DNA of 64,000 nucleotides from Desmodus rotundus (GCF_022682495.2 NC_071397.1:14785082-14849081), one strand, 5' to 3'; positions 12,226 to 25,640 are shown, counted from the first letter of the stretch. Program-made: numbers and translations. The notes: a model not told the origin generated them from the letters alone.

Positions 12226-12449
12226 AATCCTTACCCAAAAATATGTTTATTGATTTTAGAAAGAGAAGAAGGAGAAGAGTGAGAGAGAAACATTGATGTG
12301 AGAGAGAAACATCAATTAGTTGCCTCTGGTATGCACCCCGACCAGGGACTGAACCCGCAATGTAGGTATGTGCCTTGACCAGAAATTGAACCCGTACCTT
12401 TTGGTTTATAGGACGATGCTCCAAACCAACTAAATCACCCAGACAGGGC
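12226..12449 (-). mobile_element. Ves SINE with a 19-bp TSD
   Basis: A minus-strand Ves copy: head CCCTGTCTGGGTGATTTAG, tRNA-like region, tail at left. It is flanked by perfect direct repeats 'ccagattatagtttttttt' at 12207-12225 and 12450-12468. Confidence 0.93.
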
Positions 12450-13544
12450 CCAGATTATAGTTTTTTTTTTAAATTATACAAATTATCCAGGAAAAAAAAA
12501 CCTCTATCAGGTTTAGTGTACTTTGAGCTAAGAAATAGTCTTGGCTATTGGGGTATTAAGTACAAAGTAACATAGAAACTTCAGTAAATGAAATGAAGAG
12601 CTGGGTTTTCAGGGGGCCATTTGGAAAATAATTCAGTCTTGGTTGTAACTCACACTTCATCCACAGGAAGAGCTGGTTTCCAAGTTTCCCAAAGCAGAAA
12701 GCAACTGTATTGTTCCCCACCATCACCCCTTCAAATCCACTCTCTAAATTTGCTCGTTCTGGGAGGAAATCTTGAGCAATGAGGAACTCCGAAAACACAG
12801 AAGCCGTTGTAGTGTTTCTATTAAATTTTGACTTTGGAAAGTTTACAAAAAGTCTCTGATGGGCTCTGTGCAAACATATGTCACACAATACTCCCTGCCT
12901 GAAAGCTGGGATCCTGTGTTATACCTGAAATAATGCATACAGCTGATGTCATGACGTCCTCTGAAATGACTACTGTTGTTTGGAAAGGGCAAGAAACACT
13001 GCTATTGTGAACGCTGCAACCTGTTTTGAACTTGCTTATCTCAAAATGAACCACTAGATGTCAGTGTTCAGCCCTCTAAGAAGCCAAGTTGGGCAGAGCC
13101 TCTCACCAGGCAAGTGGCACTATTGTATACCTTGCAGTTGGTGACAGGCTGATCAGCAGATGTCAATAAACTTCTCCAAAAGACACAGGTTTAACCCCTT
13201 GCTAACTGCCAATTCACAGCTGAACTATGACTTCATAACCCACTCCTGACCCCCTTGCTGCCAAGTTAACTGAAGCCCCTGGCTACTTCCTTCCACACCC
13301 AGCTTGAAGAGAGCCCTGTGGTTCATGGTCATTTGAAATCCTTCTTCCCAGGAAGTGACGCTTCCAGGAGAAAACTCTGGCTGCCAATCCATCCCATTGT
13401 AACACCTGCCCCAAGTCCAAGTTTATCTTCAGAACTGCTCATTCCTCTAGAATTGACCCATCTTCTGGTAAATTCACCACAGACCCCCCTGCCCACTGGC
13501 AGAATCATAAAATGAGGGTTTGAGGGCAGCTGTGATGCCTGCCC

Positions 13545-13690
13545 TCTGATCTGGAGCAGATTGTTTGAACTCTCTGGCCCGCAAGCATTTTGTCTGTAAA
13601 ATGGGCATTACCATTTTAACTCACCACTCACACTGTGAGAGGAACCACAGGGTATTGGATTTGCAAGTGCATTGTAAATGGGGAGTCCTG
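13545..13690 (+). mobile_element. MIR SINE fragment
   Basis: Core phrases 'ctctggcccgcaagcattttg' and 'gtctgtaaaatgggcatta', and the following bases, match the MIR order. It is old and diverged. Confidence 0.65.
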
Positions 13691-16360
13691 TCTACTTCTT
13701 ACATGCTGGGACACTTGCTGTCACCTAAACTTGACCATCCATAAAGACACAGCAACTGTGTGACAAGTTTCCTCAAGGTCCTATATTAAATAACTGCATG
13801 CTTGTGTAACAATTGAAGTACTTATTGAGCACTTACTATTAGTCCAATGCTATGAGATGGGATAGGACATATGCATCATGCTACCTAGACTTAAGGAGTA
13901 TAATTTTCACTTTGGACAGAAACAACATGCAACTAATGATCAGAAAATAATAACACAAGAATGTAAACCAAAAAATATTGCTTTATGTGGCTTTGGACAA
14001 TTTTTAAGCAAGAAAATAATTATGTTATATATATGTATATAACATGAATATTTAAGATCTCAGCAATTAAGTCAATTGTATGTGTGTGTGCTTGCCTTGA
14101 TTTCAGAAATTGTTCTTTGTATATGGGGAGGTCCCCAGGGAACTCCAGAGTAAAACTCAGTGTGTTGGTATTGATAATGATGTTGCAAAACTTCAGCTGA
14201 GCTTTGAGGGCCTTTAATAGGTGGTGAGAATGGTGGACGGTATTTTTAGAGGGGGGAATAACATGAACAAACATCTGGAGGCAAAAATGAACATAAAGCA
14301 CATAAGGGATGGAAGAAGACTGGTTTCATTGGAACAGTGAGTCCCCATGGTGAGGCGTGATAGCCGCCTTGGCTTGGTGAAATGGGATTCTGTTCTCTGG
14401 GGGCTAGAATGCCTGGTGTGAGTTGCTTTTGACTTATATAGGGGTTATTTTTTCTAGAATTACTGATCAAAATTTGTACTATAAAAATAGTTTGGAAATA
14501 AAATATTTGAGGGTGTGCATTTTCAATTCTTTTCAAAAACACAGCTTAGGTAGTTTCCCCAGGTTAAGTGAGAGAAGTCAGTAAAGTACCCTAAATAAAA
14601 AGGGCATGTGGGAATTCTTCACTTTTCCCCAGAGGCTAAAGGCTCCTTTTCAACTTCACACTTTACAAGTGTTGTCCCTCTACATGTAGTGTCTGTGCCC
14701 TTTCTTCTTAGTCTATGCAAATTAGTCTCCTGGACCTCCAGGCCCCTGTCCAAAGCCCACATCCTTCAGAAGATAACTCTGGCTCCTTTAACAGCTGCTT
14801 GAGAGAAGAGCCCCTCTTCTCTCCCCTCCCTACAATACTCTGAGGGGCACTTAATCAGGGCACATTTATTTAATTCTTCCTCCTGTTTACCTACACATGC
14901 ACAGAATAACTTCAAGGCCTCCAGGAAAAGGGAGGAGACACCATTGCATGGGGAAAGGGCATTGGCTATGGGGCCGTATCATTGCTTGGTGGTGTTGGCG
15001 TCCCATCATCTGACTGGGATTAAAGCAGGGAGTCGCAATGGGACCCCCACAAGGGTCTCTGGAGGACAGCACTCACTAGATGGCACAAACAGCGAATGCA
15101 ACGTTCAGTCATGGTTCTGCTCACGCAGAGACCTGTTTTAGGGAATTCCTTTTTCGCTGCTGCACGGCCTTGGGTTACCTCACCGTGTAAGTATTGGTTG
15201 GTTATTCCTCCCCCCTCCCCCCATGGCACACAATGTCACATTATACCTCTCCAGGTGCTCAGGACCCTCACCACTGCATCCCCAGTTCCCTGGGACAGCA
15301 TCCTACCATCAAAACCAATGAGTCTCAACCAGCTGTACATCCAAGTCACCTGTGTGCTTAGTTTTGCTTTTCATATGTTACTTGTCAATTGTATTCTAGC
15401 TGTTCTTTAGATAGCATGGTTTGGGGACAACTTCGGAGACTGTGATAGCTACAAAAAGATCATTTCCAAGAGTGCAGAATGCTTTCCATAGGGTGCAGAA
15501 TTTGCCAAATTTTATGACTGCAGAAACTTTCTTTTCTTTCACAGTATCTCATGGAAATAGTGCTCAGAGGGAAGTATACATGGGGAAATGCTGCTCTAAT
15601 AAAACTGCATTACAAAATCAACACTTTAAATGACATATTTGTGACTGGGAATTTGAAAAGTATATTGCATCTAGGGAAAATAACTTTAAACTAAATAAAG
15701 AAGGTTGTGGGTGCTGGGAAAATACTGCAAACCACTGGAAGTGCTTCTTTGAAGAGTCTAATATTTCGGAAATGATGTTGAGGGTTGAGGGGATTGCTAG
15801 AGAAGCATCCTTTTTAAAAGTGGAGAATAAAGTAAATGATTTCTCAAGATTCCTCCTGAATTTATGGTTCTATGCAAACATATAAAGTAAACCTCTTGGA
15901 GTAAATTGTATGTAATTATTCACATTACTCACATTAGCATAATCCTTTAAGCAACAAAATATACTCTACTGCCCTCATGTGCTAATTAATGGTCCTTTTG
16001 ACCATGAAAAGTATTTAAGACTATTCTCAAAACAGCTTATTACAGAAAAGTCTGAGAATGTCCCACCCTCACTGCCCATAAGAGTTATAAATATTTTTGT
16101 TACTATGATTAACCTGAAAAAAAAAACTCAGTGCTTTCATAATTAAAATTAAGAGGTAATTTGAGGCATAGCCAGACCCAAGTCCTCACATTTCTAAACT
16201 GAATGGACTTGCAAGATGTCTATTTAGCAGGTGTGAAAAAAAGAATGACAAAGTATCACCTCCTAAAAGGAAATAAATGCAATGAATTATCATCAAAGAT
16301 GACAATCTAATACAGTTCAAATTTATCCAGCCTTAGATTGAACTTCAAAAAATATTAAGT

Positions 16361-16800
16361 GGATCAAAAAACTGTGGTACATTTATACAGTGGAATACTA
16401 TGCAGCAAAAAGAAAGAAGGAGCTCCTACCCTTTGTGACAGCATGGGTGGAACTGGAGAGCATTATGCTAAGTGAAATAAGCCAGGCGGTAAAAGAAAAA
16501 TACCATATGATCTCACCTATAAGTGGAACCTAATCAACAAAGCAAACAAGCAAGCAAAATATAACCAGACACATTGAAATTAAGAACAAACTGACAGTAA
16601 CTAAAGGGGTGGGGGGAATGAGACAACAGGGGAAACAAGGGGAAGGGTCAAGTCAAGGAACAGGTATAAAGGACCTATGGACAAGGACAATATGGGGTGG
16701 GGGGAGGATTGAATGTGGATGCTGGGGGTGGGTAGGGAATAGGAGAGGAATGGGGAGGAATGGGGACAACTATAATTGAACAACAATACAAAGTTCAGAA
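16361..16800 (+). mobile_element. L1 3' end, bat-type
   Basis: A 5'-truncated L1 starting near 'gtggatcaaaaaactgtggtac'. It includes the 'gctaagtgaaataagccag' region, the block 'aacaaactgacagtaac', a G-rich 3'UTR tract (16607-16755) and a 'gaacaacaata' end. It is closely similar to the copy at 36568-37570, so both belong to one fairly young subfamily. Confidence 0.85.
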
Positions 16801-17745
16801 AAAAGAAAAAATGTTAGGCAACACATTTTCTCTTTCTCATGCTACATTTTCACTAGCTTAAGGCAGGAGTTAGCAAAGAGCTTGGATAGCTATTTATACA
16901 AAGTATCTGAAGGTATTCTACTCACAATGAGCTTTCCCACTAGCCTGCTCTGTCCTCTGAAACTTTTACCATGTTTTGCCTTAAGGCATCATGGTTTCTA
17001 GATTTATTTCTAGGTATATACTATCCTAAGATTTGAATCTTTCAGCACCCATGAAAACTTTAATAGGAAGGAGTTCATGAAATTAGTTACTTGATACCTC
17101 GCAGCAGCCAGTGGAGCTGAAAATAGGTGTGATCAGGTTATGTCAATTATGGCACGGGGAGGTGTGGGGGTGTGTGTGCGAAAACCATGCAATCCCTGGT
17201 ATCCTGGGAGAACACGGAAGGCCGTGACATGTCCAGAAAGTTAACAAGGAAGCATTCACGAGTAGGGAAAGCATGCCAAAGAAAGACGAGCAGCAATAAT
17301 TGAAATATTCAGCCTCTAGGGGTAAAATTTCTTAATGTTCAGCCTGATAAAACATAAGCAAAGAAACACAGTTCTGAAAATATTAAGAAGTCCTGTGGAC
17401 GGACAGCTTACATAGGCCTTTGTCAAATGAGAGTTTGCCCATTCTCACTACTGTCTTCCAGGATTGCCCACATTAAGCCTGCAGGAGAAAGGGTCTCTAG
17501 TTAAAGTCACTTAACGTCGACTTCAGAAACTGTGCCCCTGGCTTCAGCCAGTGCTTCATGGTGAGGGGCCAGGAACCCAGGCCCAAACTTCCATGAGCCT
17601 GACTGTGATGTCAGCCACCACAGGTCCCTCACTATGTGCAGGAGGCACATTGACAAAGGCCAGAAAGTGTCGTTTTCTTTGCCGCATTTGTTCTGGTCCC
17701 TCTACTCTCCAACCTCCAGCTCTGTGGTCCTGTCTGAGCACTATT

Positions 17746-17805
17746 CTGCCCACCCCACTCCTTTGCTGCCCACCCCACTCCTTTCCTGCCCACCCCACTC
17801 CTTTG
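17746..17805. repeat. Minisatellite, 3 x 20 bp
   Basis: Three tandem units of 'ctgcccaccccactcctttg'; the middle one ends in C instead of G. Units at 17746-17765, 17766-17785 and 17786-17805. Confidence 0.95.
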
Positions 17806-18163
17806 CTGTTACTTTCTTCTGTAAAGTAAATATGTTTTGTTGACATAATAGGATGTTCATAATATATTCAGTGGGAGAAAATCTAATGATCAGTGTCAGG
17901 AAATATTTTGTAAGAGAAAAAAATATAGTGGGAAATATACAGAAAGATATATGTTGAGGGGTTAAATTTTAAATTATGAATAGTAATAGTATAGTTATGA
18001 TGTTAGTGATGTTAGGAGTAATTTTTTTCTTTGCCCTTCATGGGGGTAGTATTTAATATATCCATTTTCTAATTATGTGATGTTACTTTGATAATATGTA
18101 TTGTCTATATTTTAAGAAAAGATTCGTTACAGATTACTCATAACATTAGTGAGATTCTCCACC

Positions 18164-18184
18164 CATTCATTCATTCATTCATTC
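18164..18184. repeat. (CATT)n microsatellite
   Basis: Five tandem CATT units. Confidence 0.9.
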
Positions 18185-21045
18185 GTGTAAAGATTTAGTG
18201 ATGACAGATGATGTGGCAGGCCTTCCTGAGTCCATGAGTTACTTCCCCTGGGGCTTTGCCATTTACGGGGTGCCTCACGGGACCGGAGATGGAAGATTTT
18301 TGCACAAAAAACTCCATTCATGGCCCTGAAATCTCTCCATGCAGATGGCAGTTCACATCTGCACTCCCGATCATGAGCCTAGCACTGCCTTCGATGGGTG
18401 TCAGGTACAGGTTGGGGCCCCAGGTGAAACCTTGGGGACTTAACCCCAGTAATTGTGTCTCTTCTTACTCACCAAGCATTCTACCACTCTGAAATTCAAA
18501 AAGCACAAGCCTGAACTTCATAAGGATTTATTTTTCTGTATCAGCAGCTATAGGTGCTTAATGTACGTCAAGCAGTAATGATACCCATACTAATATGTTA
18601 TAGATCAAATCTGGATTCTAGTGAACAGATTTGGATTACTTTGGCATGTATTAAGATATAATATTTTATATGCATTAGAAATAAGCTGTAAGCACATTTA
18701 CAAAGTAGCGATCAAGAAATAAAATAAGTAATTGGGGGGCTGAAATATTCTTGCCTGCTCTACAGGGGAAATGCTCCCAGCCACAAAGAACACTAGCTAT
18801 CAGCTGAGGTTAGCTGTCCAACAGGAGTGCACACACACTCTTCAGGTTTTTCTGCCATGGTTCAATATGATGCTAGAGAAGAAATAAATCGTGGTTTTCT
18901 TCGACCCACTTGACTAGAAATATGGCAGGAAACAGAAATGAAAAGGGGGAGGGAGGGAAGGGGGTAAGAAATAAAGAAGGAAAAAAGGAAGAAAAATTAT
19001 TTTCCTCCACAAAACCAAGCCAGCAAGAGAGCAATCAATTCAACTCAATATCTTCTGAGCCATGTAAAAAAGGGGCAGAGTTGTCTGTTGAGAATAATAA
19101 CCTCCGTGCCAGCTTATTCCTAAGCAGTTCAGCTTGAAGCAAATTGACAAGTCGAACATAATGGGAGAATTGTAAGCAACAGAGAGGTCTGATTTAATAT
19201 TATCTTAAATGTTAATATTAATGTTTTAGAAGTGTCAACTCTCTTATCGCTCTCATTTCAACAAACTGTTCTCTTCTGAATTTCTCAGTAATACATTTCA
19301 AATTAATTTATCCCACACTCTCTCCAACCTATTCCCCCCAGGCAAAAGGGATGAAGGGCAAATTTCATGTGATAATTACTATTTTAATCACCAGCCCTTA
19401 GTAATTCTCTGTCTCAGAACACAAGGCCTCTCCAACTCAAGTCCCAGACAATGTTGCCCAGCTCTGGCGTGGGGTTCATTCTTCTATCCCTCCCATGCGC
19501 CCTTTCCAAGGAAGCAATCAAATAGTCCAAAGTTCTGCAGATAATCAGGGTAGCACCTGGCCTAGAGATTAGCTCAAAAGTATCCAGGACACTTTAAACC
19601 TCGGAGACGAAACTAGAACCTTATATTCCCATCAGCATCATTATAGAACACAGGACCTACAAATCCTTCCTTGGGGACATTTTAATTCCTTCTCCAACCC
19701 TCCCATTCTGCTGTAAAAGAAACAGGCAACATAAAATAACTTTGAAAAACAGAGTCCAAAATCCGCTACGCACTCCCCACATGCAAATCTTCCTGCTTTG
19801 AGATCATACACCTGCACAGGTAATGTCAGCTGTGATTAACGCTTACGAAGTTGCCATCGGTAATCATAACGGTCAACATCAAATACATGCAGAATTTTCA
19901 ACAATCGAATCTATTCACTCTTTCTTAACAAGAAATGAACCACGCCACGCAAAGTTTGAAAAAATAAAAACTAGGAGGAACAAATTGATTAGACACACAG
20001 TTACTTTGACAAGAATCTCAGAGTGCTTCAGACAGATCATAAACTATAATTTTACAGTATCTTATTATTCTACCGCTGGGCACCTTCCTAGTTTTACTCT
20101 TGATCTGAAATTGTTTCTGAGATGTCTTTTAAGCATAAGTTGATAAGCATTAGTTGATAGATTTCAGCTTAAACTCAGCAGGAGAAAACAAATTCTGGTT
20201 AATGTCATCCATCCCACTGTGGCATTCACAATAAAGATTTGGACAGAAAGGCTCTCACTTGATCTTAATTCTTACAACCACAAAAAGAGGGGGAAGCCCC
20301 TGAAAGTGAACTAAGAACCATTGTCTCTGTGCCCTATGAATCATGCCGTGGCTATCATCATAATTTCCATTAACCGGCTCTGCAATCCAGAGTCCTATTT
20401 TCCAGACACTACATCTTAGAATTTGCTGTTTTTTAGTTATTTTATCCCCTTGTAAAACTCACCAGTTTAAAGGCCTGCCAAAAAAGAAGTTTCTTTTCCT
20501 GGGCTTCTCAGGCTGAATTGCTCAGATCTTGCAATGTCTTACTCTTGGTTCTCCCCAAAGCAACACTCTAGTTATTCTGCACTTCAGCTGATTTCAGACA
20601 TGACCAAGTGAAAGGTATTCATTTCCTAGACTGTCCTCCTTTCTCCACCCCTCCGTGGAAAGGACCAATCGTATCATTGGAAAAATAATCTCATCTTATT
20701 GAACTATGAGGAGAGATGCAATTTTTGGAAGCTTAACTTATTGGTGATTAAAAACCCAGCAGCAGCACTTGGCTCTTATAATTGATCAGAAACTAGAATA
20801 GTGCTGTTTGCTGAATGTGCTTTAAGGTACCGCATGCTCGCCTTTTTCTTTTCATATTTAAAAATTCTAATGTTAATCTTGAAATAATCAAGGATTAAAT
20901 CCTGAAGCTTTTATTAATCATTTGGGTTTTTTTAGCCTAATTTTTATCAAAATGTACTGCCTTCAATTACCTAATATAGATGCTTGAGAAAGAGCACTAA
21001 CATAGAAAAAAAGAAGCTCACAAATACTCTTTAGGCTCTGTTTCT

Positions 21046-21190
21046 GTGAGTTTGAATTTCTTTTTACATTCCTCATACAAGTGGTACCATGCAGTGGGTC
21101 TCTGGCTTATTTCACTTAGCATAGTGGCTTCCAGTTCCATCTTTGTTGCTGTAGAAGGATTTCCTTCTCTGTGCATGGATTCATACTTGC
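21046..21190 (-). mobile_element. L1 3'-region fragment, reverse
   Basis: Forward 'tctctggcttatttcacttagcatagtggcttccagttccatc' is the complement of the L1 region 'gctaagtgaaataagccagag'. It is a short fragment. Confidence 0.7.
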
Positions 21191-23219
21191 CACAAGATGA
21201 GATCTCTGACTGTGGCTTTGGCAGACCTAGTTCCAGGATTAGTTGTATTTACAATGCATATGAAAAGATAACGAATGGCCACAGAAAGTAAGAATTAAGC
21301 ATCAAAAGAAAGGCCCGAACATTGGAATTTTGAGGAGGAAGACATCAATGCATTGAAAGGTGTTGGCATTTTCTTTGCAATATAATAGTGTCTATCTGAC
21401 CATGGGGTGATATTATCTATTTAACAGGAAAATATATTAGTTCGTTCATTATGAATCAGGAAATCCACTAGGCACCGGGAACACAACAATATACAGGACA
21501 GACAAAATTTATCCCTGCTTTTATAGAGTTTTCATTTTATTGGAGGTGGATGGTCACTACAAAAAATTGATTTAATTACAATTGGGTTAAGTGCCTCTCC
21601 GATAACCATTAAGAAGAATTAAAAATGTCTCCAAAATCTGTATCAGTGAATCCCTCTTTTAGAGGTGGGCAAATTCAAATTCAAAGGCCAAGGGATATGG
21701 GAGGGTGTACTTGATGAGCGCACTGAGGTTGGTAAAAGCATCAACCCCGAACAAGGGTCCATTTATTAGATCCAGCTCCTGACCTTTGCTGGGCACGTGG
21801 TATCCAAACCAAGAGGAGAACCTGTAAAATGCTCATTTCACATCTCAGGGTCTCAGCCAAAAGATCTCGGTGATGCCACCATATGTCAATTGTAGTTCCC
21901 AGCATCTGGTCCACTGAATTGTGTTCCCCTGTTACATATTTCCAAATACCCTTGAACTTCTTGTAAAACTAGTGACTATCTTTTTAATGCATCTCTTCTC
22001 CCTGAGAGAAAACTTCATGAGAACGAGGACTGCCTCTTGGTTGCTAATGGTGTGCATAGGGCCATACACAGTAAGAGAAACATGCTCAGTAGGCATTCAA
22101 TAAGTATCTTTTGAATAAATCAATTAAAGACTGGAGAAGAGTTCCATGTTAGCAGTGGGCCCAAGGGGCAAGGAACCAGAATGAAGTTGCAGAAGTCCTG
22201 TACAGTAAGACTTAACAGCATTGATTTGTTCTCTCATAAAATAGAGCAGAAATTTCAATTTTTTAAATCTCTCTTGCTTCTAAATTCTTCAAATTATTAG
22301 TCATAGTACCATTCTCCTCATCCTTCAACACACCTTGAACTTATAAGCTCTTTTTAAGCTTTGGGCTCCACATTTTGATTTAAAAAAAGATTTTTCTCAT
22401 CCATTTATTTTTCCATAGTTCCCTTTATCTGTCACTTTGACTTACCACCAAAAACACTCAAGGAGATGGTTGTAAGTTAATGCGGCTTCCCTGGGATTTC
22501 ACATATAAACCTGGGCTTCAGGATAGAGGAGGAAACATTCCCCCTTTTACAGAAGGAAAGCAATCATTGTAAAAATCCATCTCAATGAAAGTCCCTTCCA
22601 CACAGAAAGAAAACGCTATGCCTTAGCTAAACTGAAATAATCCGAAACTGAAATAATCCAATTTGTTGCTTGAGCTAGAATGAATATTATGCCTAGCAAC
22701 ACTTTCTCCAGAATGTTAGCCTGTATCCAGCTCCCTGGGTCCATGTTTTCAAAGAATTGCTTCCATCTTCACTGGGAACAAACTGAATTTATCAAGTTAT
22801 TTTAAGAGATGTTTAATAATTATTTTTAATATCCTTGCCCTATAACAAATTACTTGATAAATACATTAGTGCAGCACTTAAGTTTTAGTATAATTAATTA
22901 TTTAAAGTTTTTCTTATTTCCACTTTAGGGCCTTGCCACTTTCTCTGGCTGGACAGTTCAAGCCCCAGATACCTTCAAGGACATCTTCACTTCCCTCATC
23001 TTCTGCTCCAGAGACACCTTCCCAGTGTGCCATTCACAGACCCCCTCGCTCTGCCCAGCTTTGTGCCTTGAGAGAGTTTCCAGGTGTGACTCCGGAAGGA
23101 AGGGTCCAAACTTCCTGAGTTGAAGAGATGGAATTAGGAGATTAAAACAAACAAACAAACCAAACGCAACCAAAATAAAACAAACCCAAACAGGAAGATG
23201 CCATCTCTAATGAGGCAAC
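21191..23219. other. Intergenic stretch
   Basis: Contains an old repeat of uncertain family at about 21430-21560 and an L2 3' end at about 21985-22125. The rest is AT-rich and unassigned. Confidence 0.5.
21985..22125 (+). mobile_element. L2 3'-end fragment
   Basis: The order 'cttcatgagaacgaggactg ... catacacagtaagag ... cagtaggcattcaataagtatcttttgaataaat' matches the 3' end of L2. Confidence 0.65.
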
Positions 23220-24250
23220 TGATCAAAACTGATCCAGATCTGACACAGATGTTAGAATTATCAGATTAGTACATATAAATACATGTTATGACTGTATTCC
23301 ATGTGTATGTTCAAAAGTTAACTAGAGACATGGAAAATATAAAACTGGTAAACTTGAGGAAAAAGCAATAGAAACTAAAAAAAATAAAACATGCTGAGAC
23401 AACAGAATATTTTTAAAAATTAGAAGTGAATCAGTAGGCTGTGGAAAAACTTTAAATAGTTCAATATATATGTAGTTAGAGTTGCTTTAGCATAAAAAGA
23501 TTCAAATAAGTAATTACTGAATTTTCCCAAATTTGATTAAAATTATAAACCTATAGATCCGACAGTCAACAAACTCCAAGTATAAGACACATGAAGAAAA
23601 ACTACACCAAAACCTCATAATTGATTTCCTTAAAACCCGTGATTAATAGAGAAATTTAACAGGAGCCAGAGGGAGGGGGTGAGGGGGGGATAAAACCACA
23701 TCACACACAGAGGAACAATGATAAAATGACAGGAAATTTCTCACCAGAAATAACCAAGAGAAAAAGCAGTGGACCAGAGCATTCAAAGCAGTAAATGGTG
23801 TAGAGGGGATTTATCTAGAACTCTATAACCAGAGAAAAAATGTATTTTAAAAGCAGAGGTAAACACGGACACTTGAAAATATACAAAAGCTGAAAGAATT
23901 CAGCAGCAGCAGATCCACACTGTAAGAAATGTCCAAGGAAGTCTTTAAGGCAGAAGAAAAATGATGCCAGATTGAAATATGAATCTACACAAAACAGTGA
24001 AGAGCAACAGAACTAGAATTATGTGGGTAAATATATACATTTTCTTTTCATTATTTAAATCTCTTAGAAATGTAATTGCCTAAACCAAAATAATAAACAT
24101 ATTATACAGAACATATAGCATAGGTAAAAGTAAAGCAAGTGAAAACATTACAAAAATCAGGAGTGAAGGAAGAGAAGTATAATATTGTAAGGTTCTCATG
24201 TTAAATGTAAGGCACTCCATAACTGACAAACACACAGCCATTATTAAGAC
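23220..24250 (+). mobile_element. Old L1/HAL1-like sequence
   Basis: The segment 'gaaagaattcagcagcagcagatcc ... gtaagaaatgtccaagg ... ggcagaagaaaaatgatgcc' follows a conserved block found in L1/HAL1 elements. The start is approximate and the coding frame is destroyed. Confidence 0.5.
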
Positions 24251-24431
24251 TACTGATTTATGAGAACTGAGACTATATTTCTCCTATATTTATCTTCATA
24301 TTAATGTGAAGAGGTAATGAGACAGGGTGATCCTAAAGCAAAGAATTGCTCAGAAATAAATGTGTGTGAGCAGTGATAAAACATCAGGAGAGTAAGAAAT
24401 GGGAATAGCATTAGACCCTTCCCTTCCACAT

Positions 24432-24986
24432 TGTAAGAGAAAGCAGGTCCAGCTGCCTGCCACTGAGAAACCTAACACTCAAGAAGCAGGTGCTGATGGA
24501 AAGGAAAGTTGTTTATTTTCAGGTGCCAGCCACTTAGAAGATGGGGGTCTCATGTCTCAAAGCCCATCTCCTGGGAAGAGAAGTGATTCACGTCTCAAAG
24601 CCCATCTCTACCTCTCAGCACAAGCAGAGGTTTTTATAAGGGGGGAGAGGGGAACAGAACAAAGAGATTGAGGAAGGGGGCTGGAAAGTTCTCTACTTGC
24701 AGACCAGCACAGTCCCTTCAGATGAGGCGAGTGATGGTCTGGCATGCATCATCCTGGTTTAGTCACCCTGGCTTCACGTCATCCTGGCTCCACAGCTGAA
24801 GATCAGCAAATCTCCTAGAGCTTGGATGCCTGAAGGTTAGAGCCTATATCTTTTTGAAATTAGTTCCTAGGATTCTTATACAAATATGCTGTTCATCTAC
24901 AAGCTACTTATTAGTCAGAGTCAGCACTTACAGAAACAATGTCAAAAGAATGGTGGGGTGGGTTACAACTTCCCACTGTTACTACA
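24432..24986 (-). mobile_element. Solo endogenous retrovirus LTR, reverse
   Basis: Read on the minus strand it begins TGTAGTAACAGTGGG and ends TCTTACA, about 555 bp. It has a TATA-type box (CCTTATAAAAACC, near 24632-24642), an AATAAA signal near 24511-24516, and TG/CA-like ends. The sequence beyond the 3' end does not resemble a primer-binding site, and no internal retroviral genes follow, so it is a solo LTR. A clear TSD was not found. Just upstream of the poly(A) signal a unit containing 'gtctcaaagcccatctc' occurs twice (about 24556 and 24594). Confidence 0.7.
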
Positions 24987-25254
24987 TGGCAACCTGCCCC
25001 CACCATAATGTGAGATGCCCTCTCTGACAACCCATAGCAGTCCATGTCCCCCAGGTCTGTGCCCCAAACATGGTAGAATGTGAAACACAACTAAATACGA
25101 AATCATCTGCACACAGTATAAAATATTGGTAAGGGTCTATAGGCTCAAAAATAATGAGAACAAAACAAATTCTTTTCAAGAAAAATAAAAATTAATCAGC
25201 ACCTCATGGAGAAATTTGTCACTACTACCCAAAGAACTTCTTTTCACCTGTGAT
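24987..25254. other. Unassigned spacer
   Basis: No gene or repeat recognised between the solo LTR and the following L1 fragment. Confidence 0.5.
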
Positions 25255-25640
25255 TAAGATGGTACTATGCGGCTATAAAAAAGAAGGAACTCTAACCTTT
25301 TGTAACAGCATGAATGGACTTGGAGAATACAATGCTAAGTGAAATAAGCCAGTCAGAGAAAGACAAATACCATATGATCTCAATTATATGTGGAATCTAA
25401 TGAACAAAATAAACTGATGAACAAAATAGAAACAGAAGCATAGATACATGGAGCAGAGTGACAGCTGTCAGAGGAGCAGGGTCAGGGGGGCGCTGGATGA
25501 AAGAAGGTAAAAAGATTAGCCAAAGAACACATGTGCGTGACCCGTACACAGAAAAGAGTGCTGTGATGCTGGGGTGGGGTGGGGGGCAGAAGGGGGTGGA
25601 GATGGAGACATCTGTAATAACATAAACAATAAAAACAAAA
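25255..25640 (+). mobile_element. L1 3' end (older copy)
   Basis: Runs from 'gtactatgcggctataaaaaagaag' through 'gctaagtgaaataagccagtcag' to a G-rich 3'UTR tract (25569-25605) and an A-rich tail. It is more diverged than the copies at 16361 and 36568. Confidence 0.8.

Larger units (their letters stand above)
11813..16360. other. Intergenic block upstream of OPN5
   Basis: It contains the Ves SINE at 12226-12449, a MIR at about 13545-13690 and otherwise mostly unassigned sequence. Any OPN5 promoter or 5'UTR exon should lie here, but I cannot place one: no CpG-rich stretch and no clear TATA-plus-donor combination was seen. Confidence 0.55.
16801..21045. other. Intergenic, largely without recognised repeats
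   Basis: It holds a 20-bp x 3 minisatellite (17746-17805) and a (CATT)n run at 18164-18184. Otherwise I recognise no gene and no clear transposon. The 106-residue ORF at 19823-20143 has no recognisable features. Confidence 0.5.

Noticed and set aside
17746..17805. CRISPR-like array
   Set aside because: Three directly adjacent units with no spacers, in a mammalian genome; a plain minisatellite.
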